Assembly: GCF_004004565.1 (NCBI RefSeq)
Contig: NZ_SACM01000001.1
Span: 1,488,001-1,552,000, forward strand
Length of the DNA stretch: 64,000 nucleotides
Direction of reading: 5' to 3'
Origin: Inhella crocodyli
GTDB taxonomy: Bacteria; Pseudomonadota; Gammaproteobacteria; Burkholderiales; Burkholderiaceae_C
Under the pieces are notes generated by a model. That model saw nothing but the letters and a program-made list of their open reading frames with translations. It was not told the origin of the DNA and made no database searches. Both the position numbers and the translations under genes were made by a program. Of this stretch, positions 55,522 through 64,000 are shown one piece after another (the first letter of the stretch is position 1; each line of letters opens with the position of its first letter).

Positions 55522-58500
55522 TCAGGCCTTCACCGCCGGCAGCAGCTCGATCTCGCGCAGCAACTCGCTGAGCACGATGGGCGGCAGCTGGGTCCAGGCC
55601 GGGTGCGCGTCGCTGGCGCACAGCCGCAGCTCGGGCAGGCGCTGCGTGGGCTCGTCGAGAGGGGCGAAGCTCGACCAGCCGGGCTCCAGCTGCAGTTCCA
55701 CCCACAGGTCGGGCGTCAGGGGCTTGCTGAGCGAATCGACATGCGCGTTGTCGCCGACGTTGGCACGCCAGTCGCGCTGCGTCAGGCCCAGGGCGCTGCC
55801 GGTGGCCACCTGCTTGCGGGCAAAGCGGGTCAGCGACGCTCCGTCGGCCTCCTCGGCGCTGAGCGCATGGGTCTCGCGGCTCAGCTGCTTGAAGGGCTGC
55901 AGGATCTCGTAATCCCCGAACACCTGACCGAAGGCCGTGCGCAGGGCCGGCGGCAGCTCCAGCGGGTGGGCAATGCCGACCAGCGCCTCGTCCGGGAGCG
56001 CGTAGGCCTGGTCTTGCGCGTCGGCGAGGCTGAGGTCCTCGGCCACGCGGAACGCCGTCGACAGCGCACCGGCCTCGGTGTACACGCCCCAGACCAAGCG
56101 CGCCGCCAGGTGGCGCATCAAGGGGTGCTGCACGTAGAAGAGCCGGAACTCCTGCGCTCGCCAGCGCCGCTGGGTCACCATCGCGCGCTCCAGGCGCTGC
56201 AGCTGCAAGGTGGCGGTGGCCTTGGCGTCCTTCTTCAGCTGCTTGAAGCGCGCGCTGGCCTCGGCCGCCAGCGCCTCGTCATCGGACGGCAGCGGCTTGG
56301 GCAGGTCCTTCAGGCGCAGGCCCTGGGCGTCCAGCACCAGGGGCTGGAGCGACTCGTCAAAACGAAGCGTGAACTGGCGCGGCCCGAAGTCCAGGGTCAG
56401 GCTGCCCGACTCGTCGAGCCCGAAGTCGGGCGCGATGCGGTCCTCCAGCTCCTCCGCGCTGAGCCCGCGCGCCGCGGCCACGGCGGCCAGCTTCTCGCCG
56501 GCCTTGGCCTGCAAGGGCTTGCTCTTGAGCCGCATCGACAGGCGCTGCAGCTGGATCAGCGCCGACTCGCAGGGCATCTCGGCCAGCAGGTCCAGGCCAG
56601 TAACGGCACGGCCGCTCAGGCCCTCGGCCGGCCAGTTGCGCAGGCGCTGGGCCAGCTCGACGGCCACCGCGTCGTCGCCCAGCAGGCCCAGGGCCTGGAA
56701 GGCCCAGTTGCTCTTGGCCGGCGCACCGGCCGCGTGCCAGGCCTCGTACAGGTCCCAAAGGAAGTTGCGCAACGAATCCGGGTCGCAGGCCTCGCGCACG
56801 GGCGCCAAGCCGGCGTAGGGCGCGCTGAGGCTGCTGAAGGCCAGCATGCTGCCCAGGTGCTCGACGCCGGCCGCGGGCACGCGCGTGCCGTTGCGCAGCA
56901 GCAGGCCGGCGCGGGCGACGGCCGCAAAGAAGTCCGGCAGGGCCGGCAGTCGGCTCGGGTAGTTGAGCAGCGGGTCGGCGTCCAGCAAGGCCGCCAGCTC
57001 GGCGCTGGCGCCCACCGCCTGCGCCTGCGATTCGAGCGCTGCGCGCAGGCCCTGGCCGGCCAGCCAGCGCAGGCCGAACACGGCGTCCTGGTGCTGGGCG
57101 GACTTCGGGTTCAGGGCCTCGATCAGGGCCAGCTCGGCGACCAGGTCGACATGGCGGCGCAGCCACTGGCACAACAGGTCCCGGCCCTGTTTGCGCTGGG
57201 CGCGCAGCGCGGCCAGCATCGGCGCCACCAGGGCCGGATCGGCCACGGCGGTGCAGGCCGGCAGCGCCCCTGCGAAGTCGTGGGCCAGGTAACGGCGCAA
57301 AGCCGGCAGCAGCGCCTCGCCGCCGCGGGCCACCGCCACGCGCAGGCAACGGCCCGGGTCCTCGTAGCGCTGCCAGAGCGACGGCGGCAAGGTGTTCCAG
57401 GCGAGCGCGGCCACGGCATCCGGCCAGCGCAGCACGACCTGCGGCGACACGCGGTCGACCAGCGCGGCGAGCTGATCCGGCTTCAGCGACTGGCCCTGCA
57501 GCAGCGCCAGCAGCTGCTTGCGCTCACTGCCATCGAGGTAGAAATCCCGCACGCGCTGGTCCAGCTGCTCCGAGCCCTTCCGCTCGGCCTTGCCGACCCG
57601 GGCCTCGCGCTCCCCCGGCAACCAGCGCAGCGCCGGCGCGCGGGTGCTGGCGGGCAGCGCCTTGCTGGGCGGGGCGCTGGGCTTGCGCTTCTGGACCCAG
57701 GGCGGGTTGTGCAGCAGGGCGGGCAGTTGCTCGGCGCTGGCCTCGGGGGCGGCCGCCTGGCGCAGGCGCGCCTGCAAAGGCTGCTGGCCGCTGTGCCGGG
57801 CCAGCAGCGCCGACCAGGTGGCGGGCGTGCGCAGGGCGGCGGCCACCAGGACCTGCAAGCGCGCAGCCACCTCGGGCCAGCGGGTTGCATAGCGGGCCAG
57901 CAACGGGATCGCATCGACATGCTGAAGCTGACACAGCAGCTCGGCCGCGGGGCTCAGCGACCGGTCCTCCGCGTCAGGGAGCTCGGACAGCTCATCCTCC
58001 AGCAGGGCCAGCGCGGCGCTGCCGCGCAAGCGCAGCTGCAACAGGATGGGCGACAGCCGCTCCGTGGCCGCCTGGCGCTTGGAGTCACCCGACCTTTGGG
58101 AGTCAAACGAACGGTCCCACTTCAGGCCCTCTCGGACGGCCTTCAAGGGCAGCGGGCAGTTTCGCAAGAGGAAGAAGCCACGGGCCTGCACGATGAAGAA
58201 GTCGCGGACCAGGGTTCCCTCCAAGAGCTGCGCCAGCCAGTCACTGCGCTCCGGACACAGCACCGCGCGCAACACCAATCCCTCTTCAGTCCAGCCCGCC
58301 ATGAGGGCTTGGGCCGCCTGATGCTCCGGATCAGGACACTGGGCCAACCAAGCACGCAGCGCCTGCTGGGCTTCGGGGGTGATGAACGCCCGTTCCCCCT
58401 CCAGTCGGGACAGCACATCAAGCACGAAGCTTGCACCATGCCAGCGCAGGCCCAGGTCGATCAAAGCAAGCAGGGGCAGGTCGCTGTCCCAGGCCTCGGG

Positions 58501-59166
58501 ATCGCCCCCGCGCACCCGGCATTTCAACTGGGCCACTTGCGCGAAGGCCTGAGTCCAGTGGGCGGGGTCGGCCTGGCGCAGGCGCGCCTCGCTCAGCTGC
58601 TCGTGGCGATCGACCTCGCGCCACAAGGTCCAGCTTTTGCCAAAGGCCCGGCCACAGGCCTTGATCGCGTCGTTCAAGTACTCGTGATTGCCGGCCTGCT
58701 CCAGGTCCAAGCCCTGATCCAACCAGGTGAGCCGCGGTGGAACGGTGGGAGCATGCAGGCCGCGCAGCACAGGCAGGCGTGACAGCCACTCGTCCGTCCA
58801 GACCAAGAGCTCAGCCGCGCTGGCTGCATCGCCCGCCTCCCCGACCGGATCTGCTGAGGCTGCTGGAGCTGCTGGAGCTGCTGGGGCCACAGCGTCAACA
58901 GGCGCCGGAGCCGGCGACGGCAACGGGGCGACCGGTGCGGCCGTCGGGTCAGCGTCCGCCGCGGCGACCTCCTGGTAGCCCTTGCCGATCTTCTCCTTGA
59001 TCAGCGTGTCCTGCTCTTTTTGGGCTGCGGCGGCGTCCGCCAGCAGCTTGTCCTTGGTCTGCCCGGCCGTGCCGATGCGCCCGAAGCACACGGTGACCCG
59101 GTTGTCTTGCAAGTCGATCTGCCAGAACTTGCTGGCACTGCCTTCCACCAATTCAAAACGGCGCAT
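55522..59166 (-). CDS. WGR + DUF4132 giant protein (MolR/YehI-like), first gene of the module
   Basis: 1214 aa. The N-terminal WGR-like domain is MRRFELVEGSASKFWQID with VTVCFGRIGTAGQ at about residues 25-36 (the W of WGR is replaced by F). A Pro/Ala-rich linker follows at about 70-110, then a long helical region with HEAT-like character and a C-terminal DUF4132 domain (FDESLQPLVLDAQGLRLKDLPKP onward, with ARLVWGVY and FKQLSRETHALSAEE). WGR domains bind DNA or protein in PARP-like and repair proteins. The start at 59166 has GAAG upstream; a TTG at 59187 is possible. The 5' portion has a lower GC content than its neighbours, suggesting transfer. Confidence 0.85.
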   Translation of the reverse strand: MRRFELVEGSASKFWQIDLQDNRVTVCFGRIGTAGQTKDKLLADAAAAQKEQDTLIKEKIGKGYQEVAAADADPTAAPVAPLPSPAPAPVDAVAPAAPAAPAASADPVGEAGDAASAAELLVWTDEWLSRLPVLRGLHAPTVPPRLTWLDQGLDLEQAGNHEYLNDAIKACGRAFGKSWTLWREVDRHEQLSEARLRQADPAHWTQAFAQVAQLKCRVRGGDPEAWDSDLPLLALIDLGLRWHGASFVLDVLSRLEGERAFITPEAQQALRAWLAQCPDPEHQAAQALMAGWTEEGLVLRAVLCPERSDWLAQLLEGTLVRDFFIVQARGFFLLRNCPLPLKAVREGLKWDRSFDSQRSGDSKRQAATERLSPILLQLRLRGSAALALLEDELSELPDAEDRSLSPAAELLCQLQHVDAIPLLARYATRWPEVAARLQVLVAAALRTPATWSALLARHSGQQPLQARLRQAAAPEASAEQLPALLHNPPWVQKRKPSAPPSKALPASTRAPALRWLPGEREARVGKAERKGSEQLDQRVRDFYLDGSERKQLLALLQGQSLKPDQLAALVDRVSPQVVLRWPDAVAALAWNTLPPSLWQRYEDPGRCLRVAVARGGEALLPALRRYLAHDFAGALPACTAVADPALVAPMLAALRAQRKQGRDLLCQWLRRHVDLVAELALIEALNPKSAQHQDAVFGLRWLAGQGLRAALESQAQAVGASAELAALLDADPLLNYPSRLPALPDFFAAVARAGLLLRNGTRVPAAGVEHLGSMLAFSSLSAPYAGLAPVREACDPDSLRNFLWDLYEAWHAAGAPAKSNWAFQALGLLGDDAVAVELAQRLRNWPAEGLSGRAVTGLDLLAEMPCESALIQLQRLSMRLKSKPLQAKAGEKLAAVAAARGLSAEELEDRIAPDFGLDESGSLTLDFGPRQFTLRFDESLQPLVLDAQGLRLKDLPKPLPSDDEALAAEASARFKQLKKDAKATATLQLQRLERAMVTQRRWRAQEFRLFYVQHPLMRHLAARLVWGVYTEAGALSTAFRVAEDLSLADAQDQAYALPDEALVGIAHPLELPPALRTAFGQVFGDYEILQPFKQLSRETHALSAEEADGASLTRFARKQVATGSALGLTQRDWRANVGDNAHVDSLSKPLTPDLWVELQLEPGWSSFAPLDEPTQRLPELRLCASDAHPAWTQLPPIVLSELLREIELLPAVKA

Positions 59167-59177
59167 ATGGTTCTTCG

Positions 59178-59303
59178 CGAATTCCAATATTTCAATTCAA
59201 TGTCAAGCGACAACTTGCCCCTCTTTCAAGGCAGCAAATTGGGAGAGCCAGAGTCAGGCTTGATGCAATAAAAAGCCACAACGTACTGATTATTTAATCA
59301 GTA
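59178..59303 (-). promoter_or_regulatory. Upstream region of the five-gene module: TTGACA and perfect palindrome
   Basis: A perfect TTGACA (59206-59201) lies 35-40 bp before the WGR/DUF4132 ATG with AATTCG at 17-bp spacing, a poor -10. Farther upstream, TACTGATTA and TAATCAGTA (59284-59303) form a perfect 9-bp inverted repeat with a 2-bp centre, an operator-like site in AT-rich DNA. Confidence 0.45.
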
Positions 59304-60187
59304 TTTCGCATGCCACAGCAAAACTCTACACCGCCGCTCTATCGAGAGAACCCGGCGCCAGCACGCGCTGTTCAAGAAAAATGAGCTCAGCCTCGTCAAC
59401 ATACCGAAAACGGTGTTCTCCGACGCTTGATTCGTAAGATTTTGTTGTCGCCGCTAGAAACAGACCGCGCGAACTTGACGCGATGGATGGGGTCGAAAGG
59501 CGAACCCGCAAGGAGTGAGGGCGCGTACGGATGAATTCCGCGGCCACTGGAGCACGGCGCTGCCAACGCTAAGACGTCTCAACGCATTGTGGAGTTGCGA
59601 ACGAATCGCAAACGTCACTGCATGGCAACCCCGCCATCTTTGCCCTACGTCAGCGCAGGACGGTAGACCGGTGGCTTTGCGACCCCGGCTTTCGCGCGGG
59701 TGTGCCGTTATCTAAGCGGCTCATCTCTATTTGAATGAGGCTGATGGGTATTGCGGTGCAGCGTGACCAATTTACGCAAATTGCGATTTGGTGGTGTAAC
59801 GGGCTGCAGCGAGAGACTGCGGCGCCCCTCGAATCGAACAAGCACTGGTCGCGGTGCTAGTCAGTTAATGCCCAGTAGGTGGTCGACCGGGTGAGCTCAG
59901 CCGGAGCGACCGAACGGCGGGCGGGAGCCGGTGCAATCTTGACCTTCAGCCCTGAGCTTGAACTTCGGCGTTGGGCACATAGCAGCCAGCCGCAAAGAGC
60001 GCCGCGAGCGGCAGCAACCAGTCTGGAACTGCCGTTCTCATCAACCAAGCTCGCCTTGGTCAGGCGCCCATCTTCACTGCCGCCGAGTATTTGACTTTGC
60101 CCGCCGATCACATCTGCGAGGGCGCGAAAAGGCGCTGGTCTCCTATGGAGCGGGGCGCGCCATCACTGGGCGCCCGCCCCAGGCTAT
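59304..60187. other. Gene-poor, AT-richer stretch with ORF remnants
   Basis: About 880 bp without a convincing gene, with lower GC and codon patterns unlike the flanks. On the minus strand, 59326-59547 reads 73 codons from a GTG (contains RFRYVDEAELIFLEQRVL), and 59857-60111 reads 84 codons (contains LTKASLVDENGSSRL). Neither has a ribosome binding site or known family. They are probably relics of genes or of a mobile element between the yeh-like module and glmS. Confidence 0.45.
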
Positions 60188-60222
60188 TTCGACTTTAATT
60201 GCCAGTATTCGACTTTATTTGC
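60188..60222. repeat. Tandem near-repeat resembling an IS21-family end
   Basis: TTCGACTTTAATTGC (60188-60202) and TTCGACTTTATTTGC (60208-60222) are identical at 14 of 15 positions and 20 bp apart. IS21-family elements carry multiple short terminal repeats of this kind with similar TTCAACTTTAATTGC-like sequence. No istA or istB remains next to it, so it would be a decayed end. It lies 32 bp after the glmS stop. Confidence 0.4.
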
Positions 60223-60253
60223 ACGGAACACGACTCGGCTTCGCCGGCCGCGG

Positions 60254-62119
60254 TCATTCGACCGTGACCGACTTCGCCAGGTTGCGCGGCTTGTCGACGT
60301 CCGTGCCGCGGGCGCAGGCCGTGTGGTACGCCAGCAGCTGCAGCGGCACCACGTGCAGGATGGGGCTCAGGGCGCCGTAGTGCTCGGGCATGCGGATGAC
60401 GTGCAGGCCCTCGCCGCTGGCGATGTGGCTGTCGGCGTCGGCGAACACGAAGAGCTCGCCGCCACGGGCACGCACCTCTTGCAGGTTGCTCTTGAGCTTT
60501 TCCAGCAGGGCGTCGTTCGGGGCCACGGTGACCACGGGCATCTCGGCCGTCACCAGGGCCAGGGGGCCGTGCTTCAGCTCGCCGGCCGGGTAGGCCTCGG
60601 CGTGGATGTAGCTGATCTCTTTGAGCTTGAGCGCGCCTTCCAGGGCGATGGGGTAGTGCAGGCCGCGGCCCAGGAACAGGGCGTTCTCTTTGCGGGCGAA
60701 GGCCTCGGCCCAGGCCACGACCTGGGGCTCCAGGGCCAGCACGGCTTGCACGGCCACGGGCAGGTGGCGCAGGGCCTTGAGGTGCTCGGCCTCGGACTCG
60801 GCGCTGAGGTGGCCGCGCAGCTTGGCCAGCGTGAGCGTGAGCAGGAACAGGCCAACGAGCTGGGTGGTGAAGGCCTTGGTGGAGGCCACGCCGATCTCGG
60901 CGCCGGCACGGGTGATGTAGGCCAGCGCGCACTCGCGCACCATGGCGCTGGTGCTGACGTTGCAGATGGTCAGCGAGTGCGGCATGCCCAGTGAGCGGGC
61001 GTGCTTCAGCGCGGCCAGGGTGTCGGCGGTTTCGCCGCTTTGGCTGATGGTGACGACCAGGGTGCGCGGGTCGGGCACGCTGTCGCGGTAGCGGTACTCG
61101 CTGGCGATCTCCACGCTGGTGGGGATCTTGGCGATGCTTTCCAGCCAGTACTTGGCGGTGCTGCCGCTGTAGTAGCTGGTGCCGCAGGCCAGGATGAGGA
61201 TGCGATCGATCTGGCTGAAGACCTCGGCGGCGCGCGCGCCGAAGAGGCTGGGCTCGATGGCAGAGACGTCGTCGACGTTGTCCAGGGTGTCGGCGATGGC
61301 CTTGGGCTGCTCGAAGATTTCCTTCTGCATGTAGTGGCGGTAGGGGCCCAGCTCGGCGGCGCCGCTGTGGGCGTGCACGGTCTTGACCTCGCGCGTCACT
61401 TGCTCGAAGCGGCCGGCCTCGCTCTTGTGGGTGATCCAGTGCTTGCCCAGTTGCAGGTCGACGACGTCGCCCTCTTCCAGGTAGCAGATCTGATCGGTGA
61501 CGCCGGCCAGGGCCATGGCGTCGCTGGCCAGGAAGGCCTCGCCCTCGCCGACGCCCAGCACCAGGGGCGAGCCCTCGCGGGCGCCGACCACGCGCTGCGG
61601 CTCGTCGCGGTGGAACACGGCGATGGCGTAGGCGCCGTGCAGGCGGCCCACGGCCTGTTGCACGGCGTCGAGCAGGTCGCCGTCGTACAGCGAATCGACG
61701 AGGTGGCAGATCACCTCGGTGTCGGTCTGGCTGTGGAACACGTAGCCGCGGGCTTGGAGTTCGGCGCGCAGCTCGTCGTGGTTCTCGATGATGCCGTTGT
61801 GCACCAGGGCCACGCGGCCGGGGGCGCCCTCCGCCGCGTTGGGGCCGTGGCTGAAGTGTGGGTGGGCGTTGCGCACCGCGGGCACGCCGTGCGTGGCCCA
61901 GCGGGTGTGGGCGATGCCGGTGCCCGAGGCGATGCCGTCCTCGCCGGCCTGGGCTTGCAGCTCGGCCACGCGGCTGGTGGAGCGGGCGCGGCGCAGGGCG
62001 CCGTCTTGGTGCACGGCCACGCCGCAGCTGTCGTAGCCGCGGTACTCCAGGCGCTTCAGGCCTTCAACCAGGATGGGAACGATGTTGCGCGCGCTGACCG
62101 CGCCGACGATGCCGCACAT
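60254..62119 (-). CDS. glmS: Glutamine-fructose-6-phosphate aminotransferase GlmS
   Basis: 621 aa. The N-terminal glutaminase domain begins MCGIVGAV with catalytic Cys2. Two SIS isomerase domains follow with [18 protein letters not shown] and [17 protein letters not shown]. The C-terminus ends LAKSVTVE. It makes glucosamine-6-phosphate from fructose-6-phosphate and glutamine, the first step of cell-wall amino sugar synthesis. It is divergent from an Lrp/AsnC regulator, with repeats in the gap. A glmS ribozyme is neither expected nor seen. No terminator is evident after it; remnant mobile DNA follows. Confidence 0.97.
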   Translation of the reverse strand: MCGIVGAVSARNIVPILVEGLKRLEYRGYDSCGVAVHQDGALRRARSTSRVAELQAQAGEDGIASGTGIAHTRWATHGVPAVRNAHPHFSHGPNAAEGAPGRVALVHNGIIENHDELRAELQARGYVFHSQTDTEVICHLVDSLYDGDLLDAVQQAVGRLHGAYAIAVFHRDEPQRVVGAREGSPLVLGVGEGEAFLASDAMALAGVTDQICYLEEGDVVDLQLGKHWITHKSEAGRFEQVTREVKTVHAHSGAAELGPYRHYMQKEIFEQPKAIADTLDNVDDVSAIEPSLFGARAAEVFSQIDRILILACGTSYYSGSTAKYWLESIAKIPTSVEIASEYRYRDSVPDPRTLVVTISQSGETADTLAALKHARSLGMPHSLTICNVSTSAMVRECALAYITRAGAEIGVASTKAFTTQLVGLFLLTLTLAKLRGHLSAESEAEHLKALRHLPVAVQAVLALEPQVVAWAEAFARKENALFLGRGLHYPIALEGALKLKEISYIHAEAYPAGELKHGPLALVTAEMPVVTVAPNDALLEKLKSNLQEVRARGGELFVFADADSHIASGEGLHVIRMPEHYGALSPILHVVPLQLLAYHTACARGTDVDKPRNLAKSVTVE

Positions 62120-62186
62120 GGAAGTCTCCGAGGCCGGTGGCCGTTGAACGAGGCGCGGATGCTAGGCAGTCGATGTCGAAATGAGT

Positions 62187-62274
62187 TTGCAGGATTTGTC
62201 ACTTCCTGCAATTTTTCATCCATGACCCGTTTGTTTGACTGAAAATTGCATCAAGTAATCAATGGCGCAATTTC
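62187..62274. promoter_or_regulatory. Inverted repeats between glmS and the Lrp/AsnC gene
   Basis: TTGCAGGA (62187-62194) and TCCTGCAA (62204-62211) form a perfect 8-bp inverted repeat with 9-bp spacer. GCAATTTT (62208-62215), AAAATTGC (62242-62249) and GCAATTT (62267-62273) are three copies of one motif in alternating orientation leading into the regulator start codon. This fits multi-site binding by Lrp-type octamers and autoregulation. Confidence 0.55.
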
Positions 62275-62745
62275 ATGACAAGCTCCATCCCCCTCGATCC
62301 GGTGGATCGCCGCCTGCTGGCCCTGCTGCAGGACGACTGCGCCCTGACCAACCAGGCCTTGGCCGAGCGGGCGCACGTGTCGCCAGCCACGGCACTGCGC
62401 CGCGTGAAGGCCCTGGTGGAGGCGGGCGTGGTGGAGCGGCAGGTGGCCATCCTGAGCCCCCAGCACCTGGACACCGGGCTGACCGTGCTGGCCGAGGTGA
62501 CCTTGGACCGCCAAGGCGCCGAGCACCTGGACGCCTTCGAGGCCCACGCCGTGGGCTTTGCCGAGGTGCAGCAGTGCTACCGGGTCTCGCCCGGGCCGGA
62601 CTTCGTGCTGGTGCTGCACGCGCCCGACATGCCGGCCTACCAGGCGCTGAGCCAGCGCCTGTTCACGCAGCAAGCGAACGTGCGCAACGTGAAGGCCTTC
62701 TTCGCCACCAAGCGGGCGAAGTTCCACCCGCGGGTGCCGGTCTGA
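62275..62745 (+). CDS. Lrp/AsnC-family transcriptional regulator
   Basis: 156 aa. The N-terminal helix-turn-helix LDPVDRRLLALLQDDCALTNQALAERAHVSPATALRRVKAL is typical. The C-terminal RAM (ligand-binding) domain contains VQQCYRVSPGPDFVLVLHAPDMPAYQALSQRLF. Members sense amino acids and control transport or catabolism; the ligand is unknown. It is divergent from glmS with repeat motifs in the gap. The ATG at 62275 lies right after a GCAATTTC motif, so repressor binding could also block the start. Confidence 0.9.
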   Translation: MTSSIPLDPVDRRLLALLQDDCALTNQALAERAHVSPATALRRVKALVEAGVVERQVAILSPQHLDTGLTVLAEVTLDRQGAEHLDAFEAHAVGFAEVQQCYRVSPGPDFVLVLHAPDMPAYQALSQRLFTQQANVRNVKAFFATKRAKFHPRVPV

Positions 62746-62751
62746 GCCGGG

Positions 62752-62792
62752 CCTAGGAGGCTGGGCGGCAGAAGCTCAGGCTCCTAGGAGCC
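62752..62792. terminator. Hairpin between the Lrp gene and the barrel-like gene
   Basis: CCTAGGAG (62752-62759) pairs with CTCCTAGG near 62781-62788, and the second part is itself a perfect palindrome, GGCTCCTAGGAGCC (62779-62792). The region holds the TAG stop of the convergent gene at 62784. There is no T-tract, so termination strength is uncertain. Confidence 0.45.
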
Positions 62793-64000
62793 CAACACGC
62801 CGTAGGCGTAGCCCACGCTCAGGCCCACGAAGGGCGAGCGCTGGCCGCTGCCGCGCAGGGTGCCCCACTGGCCGGCGCCCAGGCGCACGCGAAGGCGCTC
62901 CAGGTCGCCCGTGCCTTCCAGCTGCAGCCAGGCCTCGAGTTGCCCCACGGCCCCGCCGCCGACCACGACGCCACCGCCCCCGGCCGCGCCCACCAGGCCT
63001 TCGACGCCCGTGCGCCAGCGCCAGGTGCCGTGGGTCCGCGCGGCGGACTGCGCCCCCATGCCGAAGAGGCCGACGGCGTAGGCCCCGGCCTTGCCCCCAG
63101 CGGCGGCATTGCCTTGGGCGGTGCCGTACCAAGTGGGGCCCAGCTCGCGGGTGAGGCTCAGGGTGGCCTGGGTGATGCCCTCGCGGCTGCCGTCCTTGAA
63201 GCGCACGCGGCCGTGGTGTTGCACGCCTCCCGCCAGGGTCTGCACGCGGACGGTGCCCTCTTCCAGGTCCTGCCCACGGGCGTCCACGCCGCGGCGGCCT
63301 TCGAGCGGCAGCACCAGGCTCAGGCGCGTCTCGTTGACGGAGAAGTGGCCGTTGGTGGCGTGGGTGCGGTTGGCGTCCAGGCGCAGCGAGGGCCCCCAGG
63401 GCGTGATCCAGCGCAGCGTGGGGCCGGCGCGCAGCAAGCGGCCGCTGCCGGTGTCCACGCCGCCGCCGCCGCCCAGGCCCAACCCGGCTTGCACGCCCAG
63501 GCGCAGCCGGGGGTGGAACAAGGCCCAGTCGGTGCCGGCGTTGACCAGCACCTCCATGTAGCCGTCGATGCCGCCCTTGGCCGCACCGGCGGCCTCCAGG
63601 CCCCACCAGGTGTCGGGCGCGGTGTACTGGCGCGCATCGGCCCCGGCCCGGCCCAAGCGGGCGGTGAGCGGCCGGCCGCTGCGGTCGCGGGTGTCGCCGC
63701 GCGGGGCGTAGAAGCCGCCGTTGAGGGCGATCTCGTCGAAGCCCACGCCGCCGCGCGCGTAGGTGCGCCCCGCGCGGCCGACGTCGCGCGGCGCGAAGGC
63801 GCGGAAGTCGTCCATGCGGCCCACGGTCAGGGTGACGCGGGTGTCGCGCACGTTGCCGCTGGGGAAGCGGATGTGGGCCACGCCCGCGCCCAGGTACCAA
63901 TCGCCGAACTCGTGGCGCACTTGCAGCTCGGGCCGCAGCATCAGGCCGCCCCCGAAGCGCAGGCTGGGGCTGCTCAAGCCGCCGCCGGCGCCCACCGTCA
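62784..64000 (-). CDS. Outer-membrane beta-barrel-like protein, C-terminal part (5' end outside window)
   Basis: The frame is open to the right edge, so the start lies beyond the window; about 405 residues are visible. The sequence alternates polar and hydrophobic residues in many short segments with aromatic and Gly residues, for example RHEFGDWYLGAGVAHIRFPSG and GQRSPFVGLSVGYAYGVLGS, consistent with strands of an outer-membrane barrel. No Cys was noticed, and Gly is very frequent. No family is recognised. It is convergent with the Lrp gene and ends inside a palindrome. Confidence 0.55.
   Translation of the reverse strand, partial: TVGAGGGLSSPSLRFGGGLMLRPELQVRHEFGDWYLGAGVAHIRFPSGNVRDTRVTLTVGRMDDFRAFAPRDVGRAGRTYARGGVGFDEIALNGGFYAPRGDTRDRSGRPLTARLGRAGADARQYTAPDTWWGLEAAGAAKGGIDGYMEVLVNAGTDWALFHPRLRLGVQAGLGLGGGGGVDTGSGRLLRAGPTLRWITPWGPSLRLDANRTHATNGHFSVNETRLSLVLPLEGRRGVDARGQDLEEGTVRVQTLAGGVQHHGRVRFKDGSREGITQATLSLTRELGPTWYGTAQGNAAAGGKAGAYAVGLFGMGAQSAARTHGTWRWRTGVEGLVGAAGGGGVVVGGGAVGQLEAWLQLEGTGDLERLRVRLGAGQWGTLRGSGQRSPFVGLSVGYAYGVLGS

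Noticed and set aside
52142-55912. Plus-strand open frame of 1256 codons across the MoxR module
   Set aside because: It mirrors DUF5682, MoxR and part of the WGR gene; composition is Arg/Gln/Gly-rich and no domain is seen.
55603-58782. Plus-strand open frame of 1059 codons opposite the WGR/DUF4132 gene
   Set aside because: It is a shadow frame of a gene with recognisable domains on the other strand.
59857-60111. 84-codon minus-strand frame as a transposase gene
   Set aside because: No transposase motif, no ribosome binding site and no partner gene; recorded only as a relic.
62120-62186. glmS ribozyme or riboswitch upstream of glmS
   Set aside because: This element is typical of Gram-positives, the gap is short, and no conserved core was recognised.

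Overview
The window is high-GC DNA from a denitrifying betaproteobacterium, most likely of the Burkholderiales (Rubrivivax/Leptothrix/Roseateles-like group). That placement is an inference from gene content, codon use and gene order, with no rRNA gene to confirm it. No rRNA, tRNA, CRISPR array or intact insertion sequence was recognised.

Positions 1-33 kb form a respiratory nitrogen-oxide region. It contains the end of a NirF-like gene, a DNR-type Crp/Fnr regulator, an MFS transporter, norQ-polyferredoxin-norD, norCB, a DUF411 protein, a class II (B12) ribonucleotide reductase, DUF2249, nnrS with a nitronate monooxygenase-like enzyme, the whole cytochrome c maturation operon ccmABCDEFGHI, the periplasmic nitrate reductase genes napDAGHBC with a reversed napF, and mobB for the Mo-cofactor of NapA. 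The genes fit together: Nap makes nitrite, Nor removes NO, Ccm attaches heme to NapB, NapC and NorC, MobB helps make the MGD cofactor, and NrdJ supplies dNTPs without oxygen. Eight TTGA-N6-TCAA-like boxes precede these transcription units. In every direction where they could act, a hexamer with A at position 2 and T at position 6 lies at the class II distance, and four of the predicted mRNAs would be leaderless or nearly so. A small accessory patch at 9.0-10.6 kb (lipoprotein plus an amber-interrupted partner) interrupts this region.

Positions 33-48 kb are mixed: a TolA/TonB-like energy transducer with a very long Ala/Gln/Glu/Arg coiled coil, an RRM protein with a long leader, a TonB-dependent receptor, two periplasmic binding proteins, an NAD operon (pncA-pncB-nadE-nadM/Nudix) divergent from its likely repressor NrtR, and an S9 peptidase.

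Positions 49-59.2 kb hold a tightly packed five-gene module on the minus strand: WGR/DUF4132 giant protein, MoxR AAA ATPase, DUF5682 protein, VWA protein and double-SWIM protein. It has the same gene content and order as the E. coli yehI-yehL-yehM-yehP-yehQ locus and resembles the MoxR-VWA class of proposed conflict systems. No function is established; it is the best candidate here for an undescribed system. It is preceded by about 1 kb of AT-richer, gene-poor DNA with a perfect palindrome, small ORF remnants and a degenerate tandem repeat resembling an IS21-family end.

Positions 60.2-64 kb hold glmS, a divergent Lrp/AsnC regulator and a beta-barrel-like protein cut by the window end.
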